Shown here: positions 17,818 to 26,341 of the stretch, one piece after another
Position numbering within the stretch: the first letter of the stretch is position 1
Layout: each line of letters opens with the position of its first letter
NCBI GenBank assembly: GCA_965223835.1
Contig: OZ245022.1
Location: forward strand, 186,001 to 250,000
DNA from: CAVYXZ01 sp965223835
GTDB taxonomy: Bacteria; Chloroflexota; Anaerolineae; Aggregatilineales; Phototrophicaceae
Direction: 5' to 3'
DNA: 64,000 nt
Program-made: the position numbers and the translations under genes
Notes under the pieces: generated by a model
Seen by the model: the letters and a program-made list of their open reading frames with translations, nothing else
What the model was told of the DNA's origin: nothing
Database searches by the model: none

Positions 17818-18593
17818 TATGAATCATCACTAGCGAATACTTGGCGCAAGTATTCAACTGCACCTGGAGCCTCGGCTTCGAAGTCGTTCCAGCGGCACTC
17901 TACCGACACCATTCCCTGATACTTCGCCTGACGCAGCTGATAGACAAATCCCGCATAAGGATAGGTGCCGGTGCCCGGAGCCAACCGGTTGCTGTCGGCC
18001 ACATGGACATGCGCCAGCCAGTCCTGATTTGCCGTCAACGTGTCCAGCGGTTCGTTCTCTTCGTCCATGTGATAGAAATCAGCCAGCACCTGAATTGAGG
18101 GGCGCTTCACTTGCTGCGACAGCGCCACACCGTCCGCCACGCTATTGATGATATTCGACTCGTTATGGTTGAGCGGTTCGATGGCAATGGTGACATCGGT
18201 CTGGTCAGCCGCATCGGCTACCAGTTGCAGAAAGTCAACGATCTGATCAACAGCCTGATTACGGGGGAAGCCATCAGGCACGTTACGCGACCGACCACTG
18301 CCAATCACCGCAATCGTCGCCCCCACCGCCTGAATACGCGCCAGCGCCCGGCTGACATACTGTTGCACGCGCGCCTGATCGATTTCGGGTCCGACAATTT
18401 TTAAATCACGGGGCAGAAACAGGTTAAAGGCATTGATTGGCAACGGCGACGCCTGAAACTTTTCCAGCACGGACGCAAATGCCATGTCATCCTCATCCGG
18501 CATCAGCGAGGTAACACCCGCTTCCAGATAATCAAATCCAGCGCGATACACGGCTTCCGCGTTATCGATCGACGCACAGCAGCCAAATTTCAT
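17817..18593 (-). CDS. sugar phosphate isomerase/epimerase (xylose isomerase-like TIM barrel)
   Basis: 258 residues. The start MKFGCCASIDNAEAVYRAGFDYLE, glutamates in VTIAIEPLNHNE, the YHMDEENEP segment and a final MVSVECRWND strand define the AP endonuclease 2/xylose isomerase-like barrel, with a Glu-Asp/His-His-Glu metal site. Members isomerise or epimerise keto-sugars. The substrate is not evident. A GGAG site precedes the ATG. It is the first gene of a two-gene operon with the BNR_4 gene. Confidence 0.85.
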   Translation of the reverse strand: MKFGCCASIDNAEAVYRAGFDYLEAGVTSLMPDEDDMAFASVLEKFQASPLPINAFNLFLPRDLKIVGPEIDQARVQQYVSRALARIQAVGATIAVIGSGRSRNVPDGFPRNQAVDQIVDFLQLVADAADQTDVTIAIEPLNHNESNIINSVADGVALSQQVKRPSIQVLADFYHMDEENEPLDTLTANQDWLAHVHVADSNRLAPGTGTYPYAGFVYQLRQAKYQGMVSVECRWNDFEAEAPGAVEYLRQVFASDDS

Positions 18594-18764
18594 GGATTAG
18601 CTCCCTGATTAAATGCAACTCAGTGGGCGAGTTCGCAATTATCACTAAAAGCCTATTTCACCTTTAGAACTGGTCCTATGGTGAGAGTATATCTCGATTA
18701 GACATGTCCTTTTCTCAAATACAATGATTCACAAAATCTTCGAGAATGTCCTCGCCAAAACACT

Positions 18765-18848
18765 ACCCCCACCCGGCCTCCCCCATCCCAAAGGGACGCT
18801 GCGCAGACGCATTGGGGGAGGTGGCAGCCACAGGCTGACGGAGGGGGT
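18765..18848. repeat. 84-bp GC-rich imperfect palindrome
   Basis: Outer arms are ACCCCC and GGGGGT; inner arms are CCTCCCCCA (18777-18785) and TGGGGGAGG (18823-18831). Similar in build to the element at 33598-33661 (both have CCCC-rich outer arms, an inner palindrome, and a GCCACAGGC core), so they probably belong to one dispersed family. Confidence 0.7.
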
Positions 18849-18888
18849 CTAATTGACTAATGGATAAGCGAAAACGAATTCATCGGAT

Positions 18889-18937
18889 AGACAGCGTGGC
18901 TTTAGCCCACTGGCAACGGGCTGGAAGCCCGCTGTCT
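18889..18937. repeat. 49-bp nested palindrome
   Basis: Arms AGACAGCG and CGCTGTCT enclose GGCTT...AAGCC and AGCCC...GGGCT, giving an almost continuous hairpin of about 18 paired bases per side. It resembles the dispersed REP-like hairpins seen between genes in many Chloroflexota genomes. No coding role. Confidence 0.7.
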
Positions 18938-19047
18938 ACGATCCAATCATATGCATTTGATTTCACTTCTACATAAGGTATTCAAATCTGGAATACTCTA
19001 AAGGACGATATCCTCACAAAATGACAAACAATGACAGATCAATGAAC

Positions 19048-19938
19048 CTACAACCGCAATACCCCCACCCCAATCGGCGCGACCAGCACCGGTGCGTTGA
19101 TACCCGCCGGCGCACACAATGCCGCGATACCATCTGCCAGGCGATCATCGGTCTGCGTTGTCCAGCTGGCACCACCATCGTTAGAGCGCAGCAGCGTCGT
19201 ATCACACGAGAGCAGCAGATTCGTGCTATCGTCAAGCAGGATGGCATTGATCCCTCCGCTGACGCCCTCAATCTGGCTCCAGGTAGCACCTTGATCCGTC
19301 GAGCGATACAGGCTCTGCTCCGTACCTGCGAAAACGGTCTGATCGGCGGCATAATCCGGTGAGATCGCCAGTGCCAGTACCGGGGCCAATTCAGTCGGGA
19401 AGCCAACTTCACGCCAGGCCCGCCCGCCATTGGTGCTGCGGAAAATGCCGGTCTCAGTGCCGACGAAGACCGTTTCATCGAAAGCGAAATTTGGCGACAC
19501 CGCCAGGCAAATGACGTTTAAATCAAGCAGGCCGAAATTCCAGCCCGACCAGTACGACCCACGATCTGTCGAACAGAACACGCCATCTTCCAGCGCCCCG
19601 GCAAAGATCGTGCCGTCTTCGCGAAAATTCGGCGAGACCACCAGCGACGAAATGGATGGCGGCGGCGCAGATAGTCCAGCGATATACCACGACCGTCCTT
19701 CATCACTGGACCGCAATACACCGCCCGGCGCACCGGCAAACACACTGCGATCTTCGGCATAATCCGGGGAGACAGCCACCGATAACGTCAGCGGCGGCGC
19801 ATCCACCGTCAAATTTTCGTAAGCGTACTGCCAGTTTAACCCCCCATCATCCGAACGGTACAACCCACTTTCACTGGCAGCAAATATGATCTGTTCACTG
19901 ACCGCTGCCAGCCCATAGACCATTCCCTCAATCATCAT
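19048..19938 (-). CDS. Asp-box (BNR) beta-propeller protein
   Basis: About 296 residues from the ATG at 19938 (or 19935), which has GTGAGGT upstream and lies 4 bases after the GroEL-like stop. A longer frame to 19959 would overlap that gene. At least five repeats carry the Asp-box pattern S-x-D-x-G-x-x-W: SDDGGLNW, SSDEGRSW, STDRGSYW, STNGGRAW, STDQGATW and SNDGGASW. They alternate with LAVSPNFxxDxTVFxGT strands. The fold is that of sialidase/YCF48/Vps10-like propellers. No catalytic Arg triad is apparent, so it is likely a binding protein. No signal peptide is visible, which places it in the cytoplasm with its chaperonin-like neighbour. Confidence 0.82.
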   Translation of the reverse strand: MMIEGMVYGLAAVSEQIIFAASESGLYRSDDGGLNWQYAYENLTVDAPPLTLSVAVSPDYAEDRSVFAGAPGGVLRSSDEGRSWYIAGLSAPPPSISSLVVSPNFREDGTIFAGALEDGVFCSTDRGSYWSGWNFGLLDLNVICLAVSPNFAFDETVFVGTETGIFRSTNGGRAWREVGFPTELAPVLALAISPDYAADQTVFAGTEQSLYRSTDQGATWSQIEGVSGGINAILLDDSTNLLLSCDTTLLRSNDGGASWTTQTDDRLADGIAALCAPAGINAPVLVAPIGVGVLRL

Positions 19939-19942
19939 GACC

Positions 19943-21592
19943 TCACTTACTGGCGGCATTGGATTTCCCCGGTGTCAATGAAGTGGCTTCTCGCTGTTTT
20001 TTGCGATGAACCATTACGTCAATCGTCAGCGCCAGCGCCGCCGCCCCCACCGCCCGGCGCACCAGCGCCAGTTGTACAGCGGCAGCATCCACAACACCCG
20101 CCTCGATTACATCAACGATCTCGCCGGTTTCGACGTTAAGCCCACTGTAACCACCAGCGCGTTGCATCCGGGCCAGCGTGGTACTGGCGTCATAGCCCGC
20201 GTTGGTGACGATCACCCGAAACGGCGCTTCTAAAGCCGTCGCCAGAATGCCCAGGGCCGCCCGCTGATCTTCGTTTTCGGGTTGGCATTGGCGTAATTTT
20301 TCCGCACAGGCCAGCAACGCCACGCCGCCGCCGGGCAATACGCCATCACGAACAGCACCGCGCACTGCCTCGGCTGTGCGTTCAGCCAATGCTTTGCGCG
20401 TTTTGACCTCAGATTCCGTCGCCGCGCCCACTTTTAGCTGGGCTGATCCGCCCATGAGCTTGCCGATACGGAGGCGCATTTTTTTACGGTCATCTGGTTC
20501 CGTGAGTTGTTCATAGTTTGCCTGTAAAGATCGTAGATGTGCCCGTAGCTGCCGGGCATCGCCGCGTCCGCCGCGAATGCCAAAATTGAAGCGATTGGTC
20601 CACACACTCCGCGCCCAGCCGAGATCCGACGCTTGAACCGTTTCCAATGACTGGCCGGTCCGACGACTGATCGGTGTGCCGCCGGTCAGGGCTGCCATAT
20701 CCTGCAATGCACCGGCTTGATCGGGGGCCGTACTCCCCGGCGTTTTAACCACCGTAACCTGGAACTTCTCTGGTTTGCTGTTCGTTGCCAGAAACCCGAT
20801 TACCTTTTCCGATACACTCCGCGCCACAATCACGAGCGCTTTCGCTTTGGCAGCCAGCGCCGCCTGCAGCGCTGGAACCAGATCCTCTGGTTCGTTAATA
20901 TCAAAATCGGTGAGCAACAGCGCCGCATTCTCCAGATTCAGCGTCCGCTGCGGTTGATTGTCCAGCATACTGCGGATGAGAATACCTTCAGCCCAGTAGC
21001 TGCCTTCGATATATTCCCGCTCTAAACCACGCCGCTGGCCGGTGCGAACGTCGAGCTGCCCATGTTCGCCGATAATATCAAAGATTTCGCCAAGCATTGC
21101 CGCCAGTTCCGGGTCATGGCAAATCGACTGGGCGACATTCGTAAAGGCAGTTTTGCCCTCGACCGGCTGCGCCATCGCCGCTAGTTCAACCACCACATCA
21201 CGCAGCGCCAGGTCGAGATAGTGCCGTAGTCGGGGCGCACTACCCCCGGCAGCGAGATACTGAATCCCCGCATTGAAGATGGCCTCGAAGATAACAGCCG
21301 CTGTCGCCGTGCCATCACCCACGGTGTCATGCAGTTGCCAGAGCATTTCGCGCACCAGCATCGCGCCCACATCGCTATCCCGATTCGGCAATTGAATCAC
21401 TCGGCGGGCGATCACCGCGCCGTTGTCCAGCAGTTCAGGCTGTTTATTTTGCTGATAAGAGCCGATCGCCACATTGCGGGGGCGCGGTCCTAATGTCGGA
21501 CGCACCGCGCTCACCATCTGATTGACGCCATGCTGAATACCACGATACGTCTCCGGCTGGAAGACGAGCCGCTTAAATTGTTGCTTCACCAT
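19943..21592 (-). CDS. divergent GroEL-like chaperonin paralogue
   Basis: 549 residues, the length of GroEL, and alignable end to end by eye. TLGPRPRNV (33-41) matches the TLGPKGRNV loop, GDGTATAAV (92-100) the ATP phosphate loop, LQDMAALTGGTPIS (about 296-309) the apical domain and DGVLPGGGVALL (416-427) the equatorial return. The Gly-Gly-Met tail is absent; the end is basic (KKQREA...). Key differences: the position of E. coli GroEL Asp398 is Arg405, and Asp52 aligns with Asn57 (Asp56 is next to it). Asp87 is kept as Asp93. This predicts weak or absent ATP hydrolysis. It is probably not the housekeeping chaperonin. No groES is adjacent. It is followed 4 bases later by the Asp-box propeller gene and preceded by a sugar importer. 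Confidence 0.85.
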   Translation of the reverse strand: MVKQQFKRLVFQPETYRGIQHGVNQMVSAVRPTLGPRPRNVAIGSYQQNKQPELLDNGAVIARRVIQLPNRDSDVGAMLVREMLWQLHDTVGDGTATAAVIFEAIFNAGIQYLAAGGSAPRLRHYLDLALRDVVVELAAMAQPVEGKTAFTNVAQSICHDPELAAMLGEIFDIIGEHGQLDVRTGQRRGLEREYIEGSYWAEGILIRSMLDNQPQRTLNLENAALLLTDFDINEPEDLVPALQAALAAKAKALVIVARSVSEKVIGFLATNSKPEKFQVTVVKTPGSTAPDQAGALQDMAALTGGTPISRRTGQSLETVQASDLGWARSVWTNRFNFGIRGGRGDARQLRAHLRSLQANYEQLTEPDDRKKMRLRIGKLMGGSAQLKVGAATESEVKTRKALAERTAEAVRGAVRDGVLPGGGVALLACAEKLRQCQPENEDQRAALGILATALEAPFRVIVTNAGYDASTTLARMQRAGGYSGLNVETGEIVDVIEAGVVDAAAVQLALVRRAVGAAALALTIDVMVHRKKQREATSLTPGKSNAASK

Positions 21593-21693
21593 AAAATCTT
21601 TCTGTTGATGTCGTTCGCCAATTTTTGTCGCAAAAGCAGCGGACGGCTCAGCAAGCCATCGGCAATAAAATATTCAATTGCGTGACGCCTATT

Positions 21694-22569
21694 TTAACCT
21701 TTCAAGCCGGTTGTGACCACACCCTCAAGAATTTGCTTCTGCCCGAAGAAAAACATCACCACCAGCGGGATCGTATACATAATGCTGGCTGCAAATGCGG
21801 TCGTAATCAACGGATTGCCGAACGGGTCTGCATAGGACCGCGCCAGTTTCACCGCCAGTGTGGTGTTGGTGTCGTTCAGGTAGATCAGCGGCGTGAACCA
21901 ATCACCCCATTGCCAGGCAAACGTCAAAATAAATGACACCGCCATGACTGGTCGCGCGTTCGGCAAGAAGATTTGCCAGTAAATGCGCCAGATCCCACAG
22001 CCATCAACCTCGGCGGCGTCTTCCAGATCTTTGGGGAAGTTCATGAAAAACTGCCGGAACAGGAAAATGTGGAACGGACTCCCGGCCAGGCCCCACAGCA
22101 CCCAGGGCCACCACGTCCCCACCAATCCAACACGAGCAAAAATAACATACTGCGGAATCACATAGACGATGTTGGGGACCATCAGCAGGGCGACAACCAG
22201 CCCAAATAACCGCCCCTTAAACGGGCCATCGAGCCGGGCAAAACCAAAGCCCACCAGTGAGCTGGTCGCGACCGTCAACACGGCACTCATCGTCGCCAGC
22301 GCGACTGAGTTGAGCATGTACCGCCCAAAGTCGACAATCGTCACCGCAGCTTCGTAATTATCCAATGACCAGTTATTGGGGAAAACCTGGATCGGATAGG
22401 ATAATAATTCAGTATCGGTCTTAAAAGACGAAATGAACAACCACACCACCGGCAGCATCAGCAAAATGGCCGTCGCCGACACCATAATCATGGCGATGCG
22501 CTCATTGCGCCTCATGCGCGATTCAGTGGGTATCCCCGCAGCCGCCTGGTCCATATATTGGGTACTCAT
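21694..22569 (-). CDS. carbohydrate ABC transporter permease (MalG type)
   Basis: 291 residues, six predicted membrane helices, with the EAA loop DLEDAAEVDGCGIWRIYWQIFLPNARPV (about residues 184-210) that contacts the ATPase. It belongs to the CUT1 family that imports oligosaccharides. GAAAGGAG precedes the ATG. It is 15 bp downstream of its partner permease. No ATP-binding subunit is encoded in the cluster, so a shared MsmX-like ATPase is likely. Confidence 0.92.
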   Translation of the reverse strand: MSTQYMDQAAAGIPTESRMRRNERIAMIMVSATAILLMLPVVWLFISSFKTDTELLSYPIQVFPNNWSLDNYEAAVTIVDFGRYMLNSVALATMSAVLTVATSSLVGFGFARLDGPFKGRLFGLVVALLMVPNIVYVIPQYVIFARVGLVGTWWPWVLWGLAGSPFHIFLFRQFFMNFPKDLEDAAEVDGCGIWRIYWQIFLPNARPVMAVSFILTFAWQWGDWFTPLIYLNDTNTTLAVKLARSYADPFGNPLITTAFAASIMYTIPLVVMFFFGQKQILEGVVTTGLKG

Positions 22570-22584
22570 CGTTGGCGCTCCTTT

Positions 22585-23583
22585 CTATGCTTTAGCCGCA
22601 TTGCGGTCCGGTTCGTTTTCGTAAAATACCCAGAAACGAGAGGTCCAGAAGACGATGACGGTGAACAAGACGATGCCCACAAACAACACCCAGAGCAGCG
22701 CCATGCCATACCCGAAACGCCCCCGCGCAAAGACCTGAAGATTCACGTGGACCATATACAGGTAAATTGAACGCGGTGGCACCGCCCCCAGTTGACCGCT
22801 GAAACCCTGGATACCAGCCAGAATCATCGGCAAGACAAATTGCTGAATCGAGCCAATAATGGACAAGATCAATTGAAAAAAGATCACGGGGGTCATCAAT
22901 GGAATAATCACGTGCCGCAAAACGCGCCATTCGCCCGCCCCATCAATGAAGGCCGCCTCCTTAAGCGAGATGGGAATATTTTGTAAACCCGCCAGGAAGA
23001 TAATCATGCCGCCACCCAGACCAGCCCACACCGACATGATCGTAGCCGATACGATTGCCAGATCACCGCTGGTCCAGATAATCGCGGTATTTTCCCGGAA
23101 CAGGCTGATGACGCCGTTCAACAACCCACCATTCTGATTGAGCACCGCCCGCCAGACCCAGACGACGCTGACAATTGGGATAATGCTCGGCAGGTAAAAT
23201 ATCGTACGGAAGATGCCGACTGCTCGAATTGAGCGGTCTAAAATCAATGCCAGCGTGAACGAGCCAATTAACCATATTGGTACATTCAGCAACCCCCATA
23301 ATATGGTACGGCCCAGCGCATAGCCGGCATCGCGGTCTCTTGTGAAAATGCGCTCATAATTGTCCAGGCCCTTAAAGTCAATATCAGCCACACTCAAACC
23401 GTCGTAATTCGTAAACGAAATCGCGAAGCCGACGATCATCGGCACAGTCGTCAACAACAAGAAACCGATGAGCCAGGGGCTAATAAAAGCATAGAATGCG
23501 ATTGCCCGGCGGGTGGCCCGGGACATGTGCCGACCGCCAGGTTCGAGCTGGGCCGCTGCCGGTGTAGCCGCGTCGGTAGCCAT
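22585..23583 (-). CDS. sugar ABC transporter permease (MalF/UgpA type)
   Basis: 332 residues with six core helices and an extended cytoplasmic N-terminus (about 30 residues rich in Ala/Arg). The EAA loop is at SLKEAAFIDGAGEWRVLRH (about 205-223). It pairs with the downstream MalG-type permease to form the CUT1 membrane channel. AGGAAGG precedes the ATG. It lies 180 bp downstream of the binding-protein gene, with a palindrome between that may lower downstream expression. Confidence 0.92.
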   Translation of the reverse strand: MATDAATPAAAQLEPGGRHMSRATRRAIAFYAFISPWLIGFLLLTTVPMIVGFAISFTNYDGLSVADIDFKGLDNYERIFTRDRDAGYALGRTILWGLLNVPIWLIGSFTLALILDRSIRAVGIFRTIFYLPSIIPIVSVVWVWRAVLNQNGGLLNGVISLFRENTAIIWTSGDLAIVSATIMSVWAGLGGGMIIFLAGLQNIPISLKEAAFIDGAGEWRVLRHVIIPLMTPVIFFQLILSIIGSIQQFVLPMILAGIQGFSGQLGAVPPRSIYLYMVHVNLQVFARGRFGYGMALLWVLFVGIVLFTVIVFWTSRFWVFYENEPDRNAAKA

Positions 23584-23705
23584 AATTACTTACCTTCCTT
23601 AAAGAACAACTCTATTTTCAGCCCGGCAATGCAACCCGGGCCATTTATTTTCTACAGATACACTTCATACGGGAAACATCACACCATCAAGCGATGCGCT
23701 ACGGA

Positions 23706-23736
23706 TGTAGGGGAGGATCGGAGACCCTCCTCTACA
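23706..23736. repeat. 31-bp intergenic inverted repeat
   Basis: TGTAGGGGAGG (23706-23716) pairs with CCTCCTCTACA (23726-23736) with a single G-U. It lies between the binding-protein and permease genes, where a stable mRNA hairpin would be expected to protect the upstream message and give more binding protein than permease, as in other CUT1 operons. The T-tract of a full terminator is missing. Confidence 0.6.
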
Positions 23737-23763
23737 AGTTATTCGCCTTAACCACCGCAACGG

Positions 23764-25152
23764 TTAGCCGATGCGGTCCTGACCTTCTTCGATCGCGAAG
23801 CTGGCTTCATCTTCCATAAAGAACAGCATATCGTCGAAACTAATGGCACCGTCCAGGTATTGTTCCAGATTCTGGTTAAAGACCTGACCGATGATACCGG
23901 GTTCACCACCCACCAGGAACGGATTAGCGCCAATGATGTCGCTGGCGAATTCCTGTTCGGCGATCAATACGTCGAAGTTCTGCTGACCATAGAGATCTTC
24001 TTTTGGCAGCAGGTCGAACAGCGATTGCAGGGCTGGCACGCCCCAGCCGATTTCGGCGCGGGTGACGGCGGGTTCTTCAGCCATGTAATACTGGAAGGCT
24101 TTCCAGGTCGCATCCGGGTCGCTGGTTGTGCTGCTGACCACATTGGCAGTAGCCGTAATGGTCGGTGAACTGCGGAAACCACCCCAGGTCGGGGCCGGGA
24201 CCATGCGGATCTTACCTTCATCCATCAGGGCCTGGAAGTCTTCCGTATCACCCACGTTCAGGCGCAAGCAAGCGCTGAACCAGTAACCAAACTGCACAAT
24301 CGCCAGACTGCCTGCGATCATATCTGGGCAGGCCCAGGCATTAAGCGTCAATTTCGGGCTGGTGAGTGTGAGGTCAGCCATCAGGTCCAGATGATATTGG
24401 ATCATTTCACGGGCATCGTCGTTATCGACAATATTTACGCCGGTGAAGTCTTCAGTGTACAGGCTGTTGCCCATCGGTTGCAGCCACGCTTCCCAGTAGC
24501 GGTCGGCCCAACCACCGGTATTCATGAACAGACCCACAACTTCAGCCCGATCACCTTCAAACTGCTTGACCTGGGCAGCGATTTCGGCCCACTCCTGATA
24601 GCTGAGGGGTTCATCACTGGGGACCAGATCAACACCGGCCTCTTCGAACAATGCATCATTAACGAACATGGTCATATCAGGCGACCAGTCCTTAATCATG
24701 CCATAGCGATCACCTTCGCCGATGTTGAAGGGGTCGACTGCTTTATAGAAGTTGTTCGGGTCCACCAGATCATCTTCGGCGATCACCGAACTACCTTCAA
24801 AGAATGATTGCAGGTTCAACACCAGATCACGCGCCAGCAGTTGCGGAAACTGCGGGTATTGCAAGCGCCAGGAATCCGGCGGTTCGCCCGCCGCCATCAT
24901 CGCGAACAGCCGCGTTTGATCGTTGTCGATTCGCGTCAGGGTGATGCCGGGATTCTTCTCCTGGAAGAGGGCGATTTCTTCATCTGAGAATTCATTCGAG
25001 TTCATCATCCAGACGACTTCGGCCTCTTGCAGCACGTTGCTGGCCCGTGCGGGCGCATCAGCCGCGACCGACGGCACCGTCGCCGCCAGCCAACCACCAG
25101 CAGCACTGGCGGCACCGGATACTTTGAGAAAATCACGCCGACTCAGAGTCAT
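23764..25152 (-). CDS. sugar ABC transporter substrate-binding protein with Tat signal
   Basis: 462 residues from the ATG at 25152, set by a perfect GGAGG eight bases upstream; an upstream in-frame ATG at 25173 has no such site. The N-terminus MTLSRRDFLKVSG is a twin-arginine signal, followed by a hydrophobic stretch and an AXA-type site. There is no lipobox cysteine, so the protein is soluble or retained by the uncleaved signal. The body matches family 1 extracellular solute-binding proteins (VVWMMNSNEFSDEEIALFQEKNPG...; AGVDLVPSDEPLSYQEW). Aromatic-rich segments (WADRYWEAWLQPMGN) fit a carbohydrate ligand. Confidence 0.9.
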   Translation of the reverse strand: MTLSRRDFLKVSGAASAAGGWLAATVPSVAADAPARASNVLQEAEVVWMMNSNEFSDEEIALFQEKNPGITLTRIDNDQTRLFAMMAAGEPPDSWRLQYPQFPQLLARDLVLNLQSFFEGSSVIAEDDLVDPNNFYKAVDPFNIGEGDRYGMIKDWSPDMTMFVNDALFEEAGVDLVPSDEPLSYQEWAEIAAQVKQFEGDRAEVVGLFMNTGGWADRYWEAWLQPMGNSLYTEDFTGVNIVDNDDAREMIQYHLDLMADLTLTSPKLTLNAWACPDMIAGSLAIVQFGYWFSACLRLNVGDTEDFQALMDEGKIRMVPAPTWGGFRSSPTITATANVVSSTTSDPDATWKAFQYYMAEEPAVTRAEIGWGVPALQSLFDLLPKEDLYGQQNFDVLIAEQEFASDIIGANPFLVGGEPGIIGQVFNQNLEQYLDGAISFDDMLFFMEDEASFAIEEGQDRIG

Positions 25153-25170
25153 ATCAAAAACCTCCATAAA

Positions 25171-25183
25171 CAAATACGATTTG
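25171..25183. promoter_or_regulatory. short palindrome upstream of the binding-protein gene
   Basis: CAAAT-ACG-ATTTG is a perfect palindrome just upstream of the ribosome binding site (19 bp before the ATG). Its position suits an operator for the LacI-type regulator encoded next door, but its sequence differs from the repeats upstream of that regulator, so the link is weak. Confidence 0.3.
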
Positions 25184-25240
25184 TATAAACGGGCTATTGC
25201 TACACATCTGCTCGATAATCAAGCTCCTTTCGCTGCATCA

Positions 25241-26251
25241 TCAAGTCGTTTCACGTCGAACCAATTGTGGTTTCAACAAAATTTCGCGCGGTTCGACACG
25301 GGGATTATCAATCATTTCAATTAACATCCGAGCGGCAGCCTGCCCCACCTGCTCCATCGGCTGGTAGATCGTCGAAATCGCTGGCTGATAATACTGCGTC
25401 ACTGGCATACCATCATACCCAATCACCGCCATATCGTCCGGGATTTGTCGTCCCTGCGCCCGAATCGCCCGAATCGCGCCAATTGCCATCTGATCGTTTT
25501 GGGCAAACACCGCCGTGATGTGCGGCGCACGGTCAAGCAACTGGCACATGCCCATTTCACCACTGGCATAGGACCAATCGCCATTCACTATGAGCGCTGG
25601 ATCATGTGGGATACTCGCCGCTGCTAACGCATCTAAATAACCCTGAGTCCGACGCCGCGCCGGTTCCCACAGATGATGGCCGGTAATCATGCCGATATGC
25701 CGGTGGCCCTGGCTGATGAGATGTTCCGTTGCCTGCCGTCCGCCGTCTTCGTTATCAATATTGACGATCGTCAGCTTGCGATGCAGTGCCTGATAGGCAA
25801 TCGTCACCAGCGGCAGTTGCGCGTTGAGCAGGCTATCCAAATAGTGATGGTCATTGCCGGTTTCCAGGCTGGGATACAGGAACAGATTGCCCTCCACCCG
25901 GCGTTCAGTTAACCAGCGATAATATTCCGGCTCATCGGTATCATCCGATTCGGTAATGCCCAGCATAAAAAAATAGCCGTGTTTTTTGGCTTCTTTCTCC
26001 GCGCCTTTGATCGCTTCGATATAAACGTATTCATTCAGTTCCGGGACGATCAAGCCGAGAGTGCGCGTTTTATTCGAGGCGAGACTGCGCGCGGTGGCAT
26101 TCGGAAAATAGCCCAGTTCCTCGATCACCTGCAAGATGTGCTGGCGCGTGGCGCTGGATACATTGGGGCTTTCGTTAATGACCCGTGATACGGTCTGGTA
26201 GGAGACACCAGCTTTTTCCGCCACGTCCCGAATCGTCACTTTTTTAATCAA
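25241..26251 (-). CDS. LacI family transcriptional regulator
   Basis: 336 residues. An N-terminal helix-turn-helix and hinge (VTIRDVAEKAGVSYQTVSRVIN, about 5-26, and YFPNATARSLASNKT, about 48-62) precede a periplasmic-binding-protein-like effector domain with GLIVPELNEYVY and the dimerisation region. The start is annotated as TTG; a GTG at 26239 directly before TIRD is an alternative. It is transcribed toward the sugar importer with only 67-88 bp between, so it very likely senses the imported sugar and represses this operon and itself. Confidence 0.92.
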   Translation of the reverse strand: MIKKVTIRDVAEKAGVSYQTVSRVINESPNVSSATRQHILQVIEELGYFPNATARSLASNKTRTLGLIVPELNEYVYIEAIKGAEKEAKKHGYFFMLGITESDDTDEPEYYRWLTERRVEGNLFLYPSLETGNDHHYLDSLLNAQLPLVTIAYQALHRKLTIVNIDNEDGGRQATEHLISQGHRHIGMITGHHLWEPARRRTQGYLDALAAASIPHDPALIVNGDWSYASGEMGMCQLLDRAPHITAVFAQNDQMAIGAIRAIRAQGRQIPDDMAVIGYDGMPVTQYYQPAISTIYQPMEQVGQAAARMLIEMIDNPRVEPREILLKPQLVRRETT

Positions 26252-26279
26252 GGTATTGTTGCCAGAATAACTTTATATC

Positions 26280-26341
26280 AATTCGTGACCCATATTGTGA
26301 ACGGTCACAATCTACCTATCTTAACAAGGTTGTCACGAATT
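26280..26341. promoter_or_regulatory. operator region with nested inverted repeats upstream of lacI-type gene
   Basis: An 18-bp perfect palindrome ATTGTGA-ACGG-TCACAAT occupies 26294-26311. It is bracketed by a second pair of arms, AATTCGTGAC (26280-26289) and GTCACGAATT (26332-26341), also perfect over 10 bases. All four half-sites share a GTGA/TCAC core. The position, 29 bp or more before the regulator start, suits autoregulation. The central CG and GTGA half-sites fit a LacI-family operator better than CRP, whose spacer is 6 rather than 4. Confidence 0.6.

Larger units (their letters stand above)
18594..19047. other. 454-bp intergenic stretch with two palindromic repeats
   Basis: No open frame with coding character is visible here. 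The stretch contains two unrelated imperfect palindromes (18765-18848 and 18889-18937) annotated separately, flanked by AT-rich sequence. It separates the isomerase/BNR_4 operon from the propeller/GroEL-like operon and must hold the promoter of the isomerase gene in its left part (18600-18720). I could not pick a convincing -35/-10 pair. Confidence 0.6.

Noticed and set aside
18765..18937. CRISPR-like repeats
   Set aside because: The palindromes are single copies of different sequence with no regular spacing, and no cas gene is present.
26294..26311. CRP/FNR-type site reading of ATTGTGAACGGTCACAAT
   Set aside because: The half-site spacing is 4, not the 6 of CRP sites, and the adjacent regulator is of LacI type.
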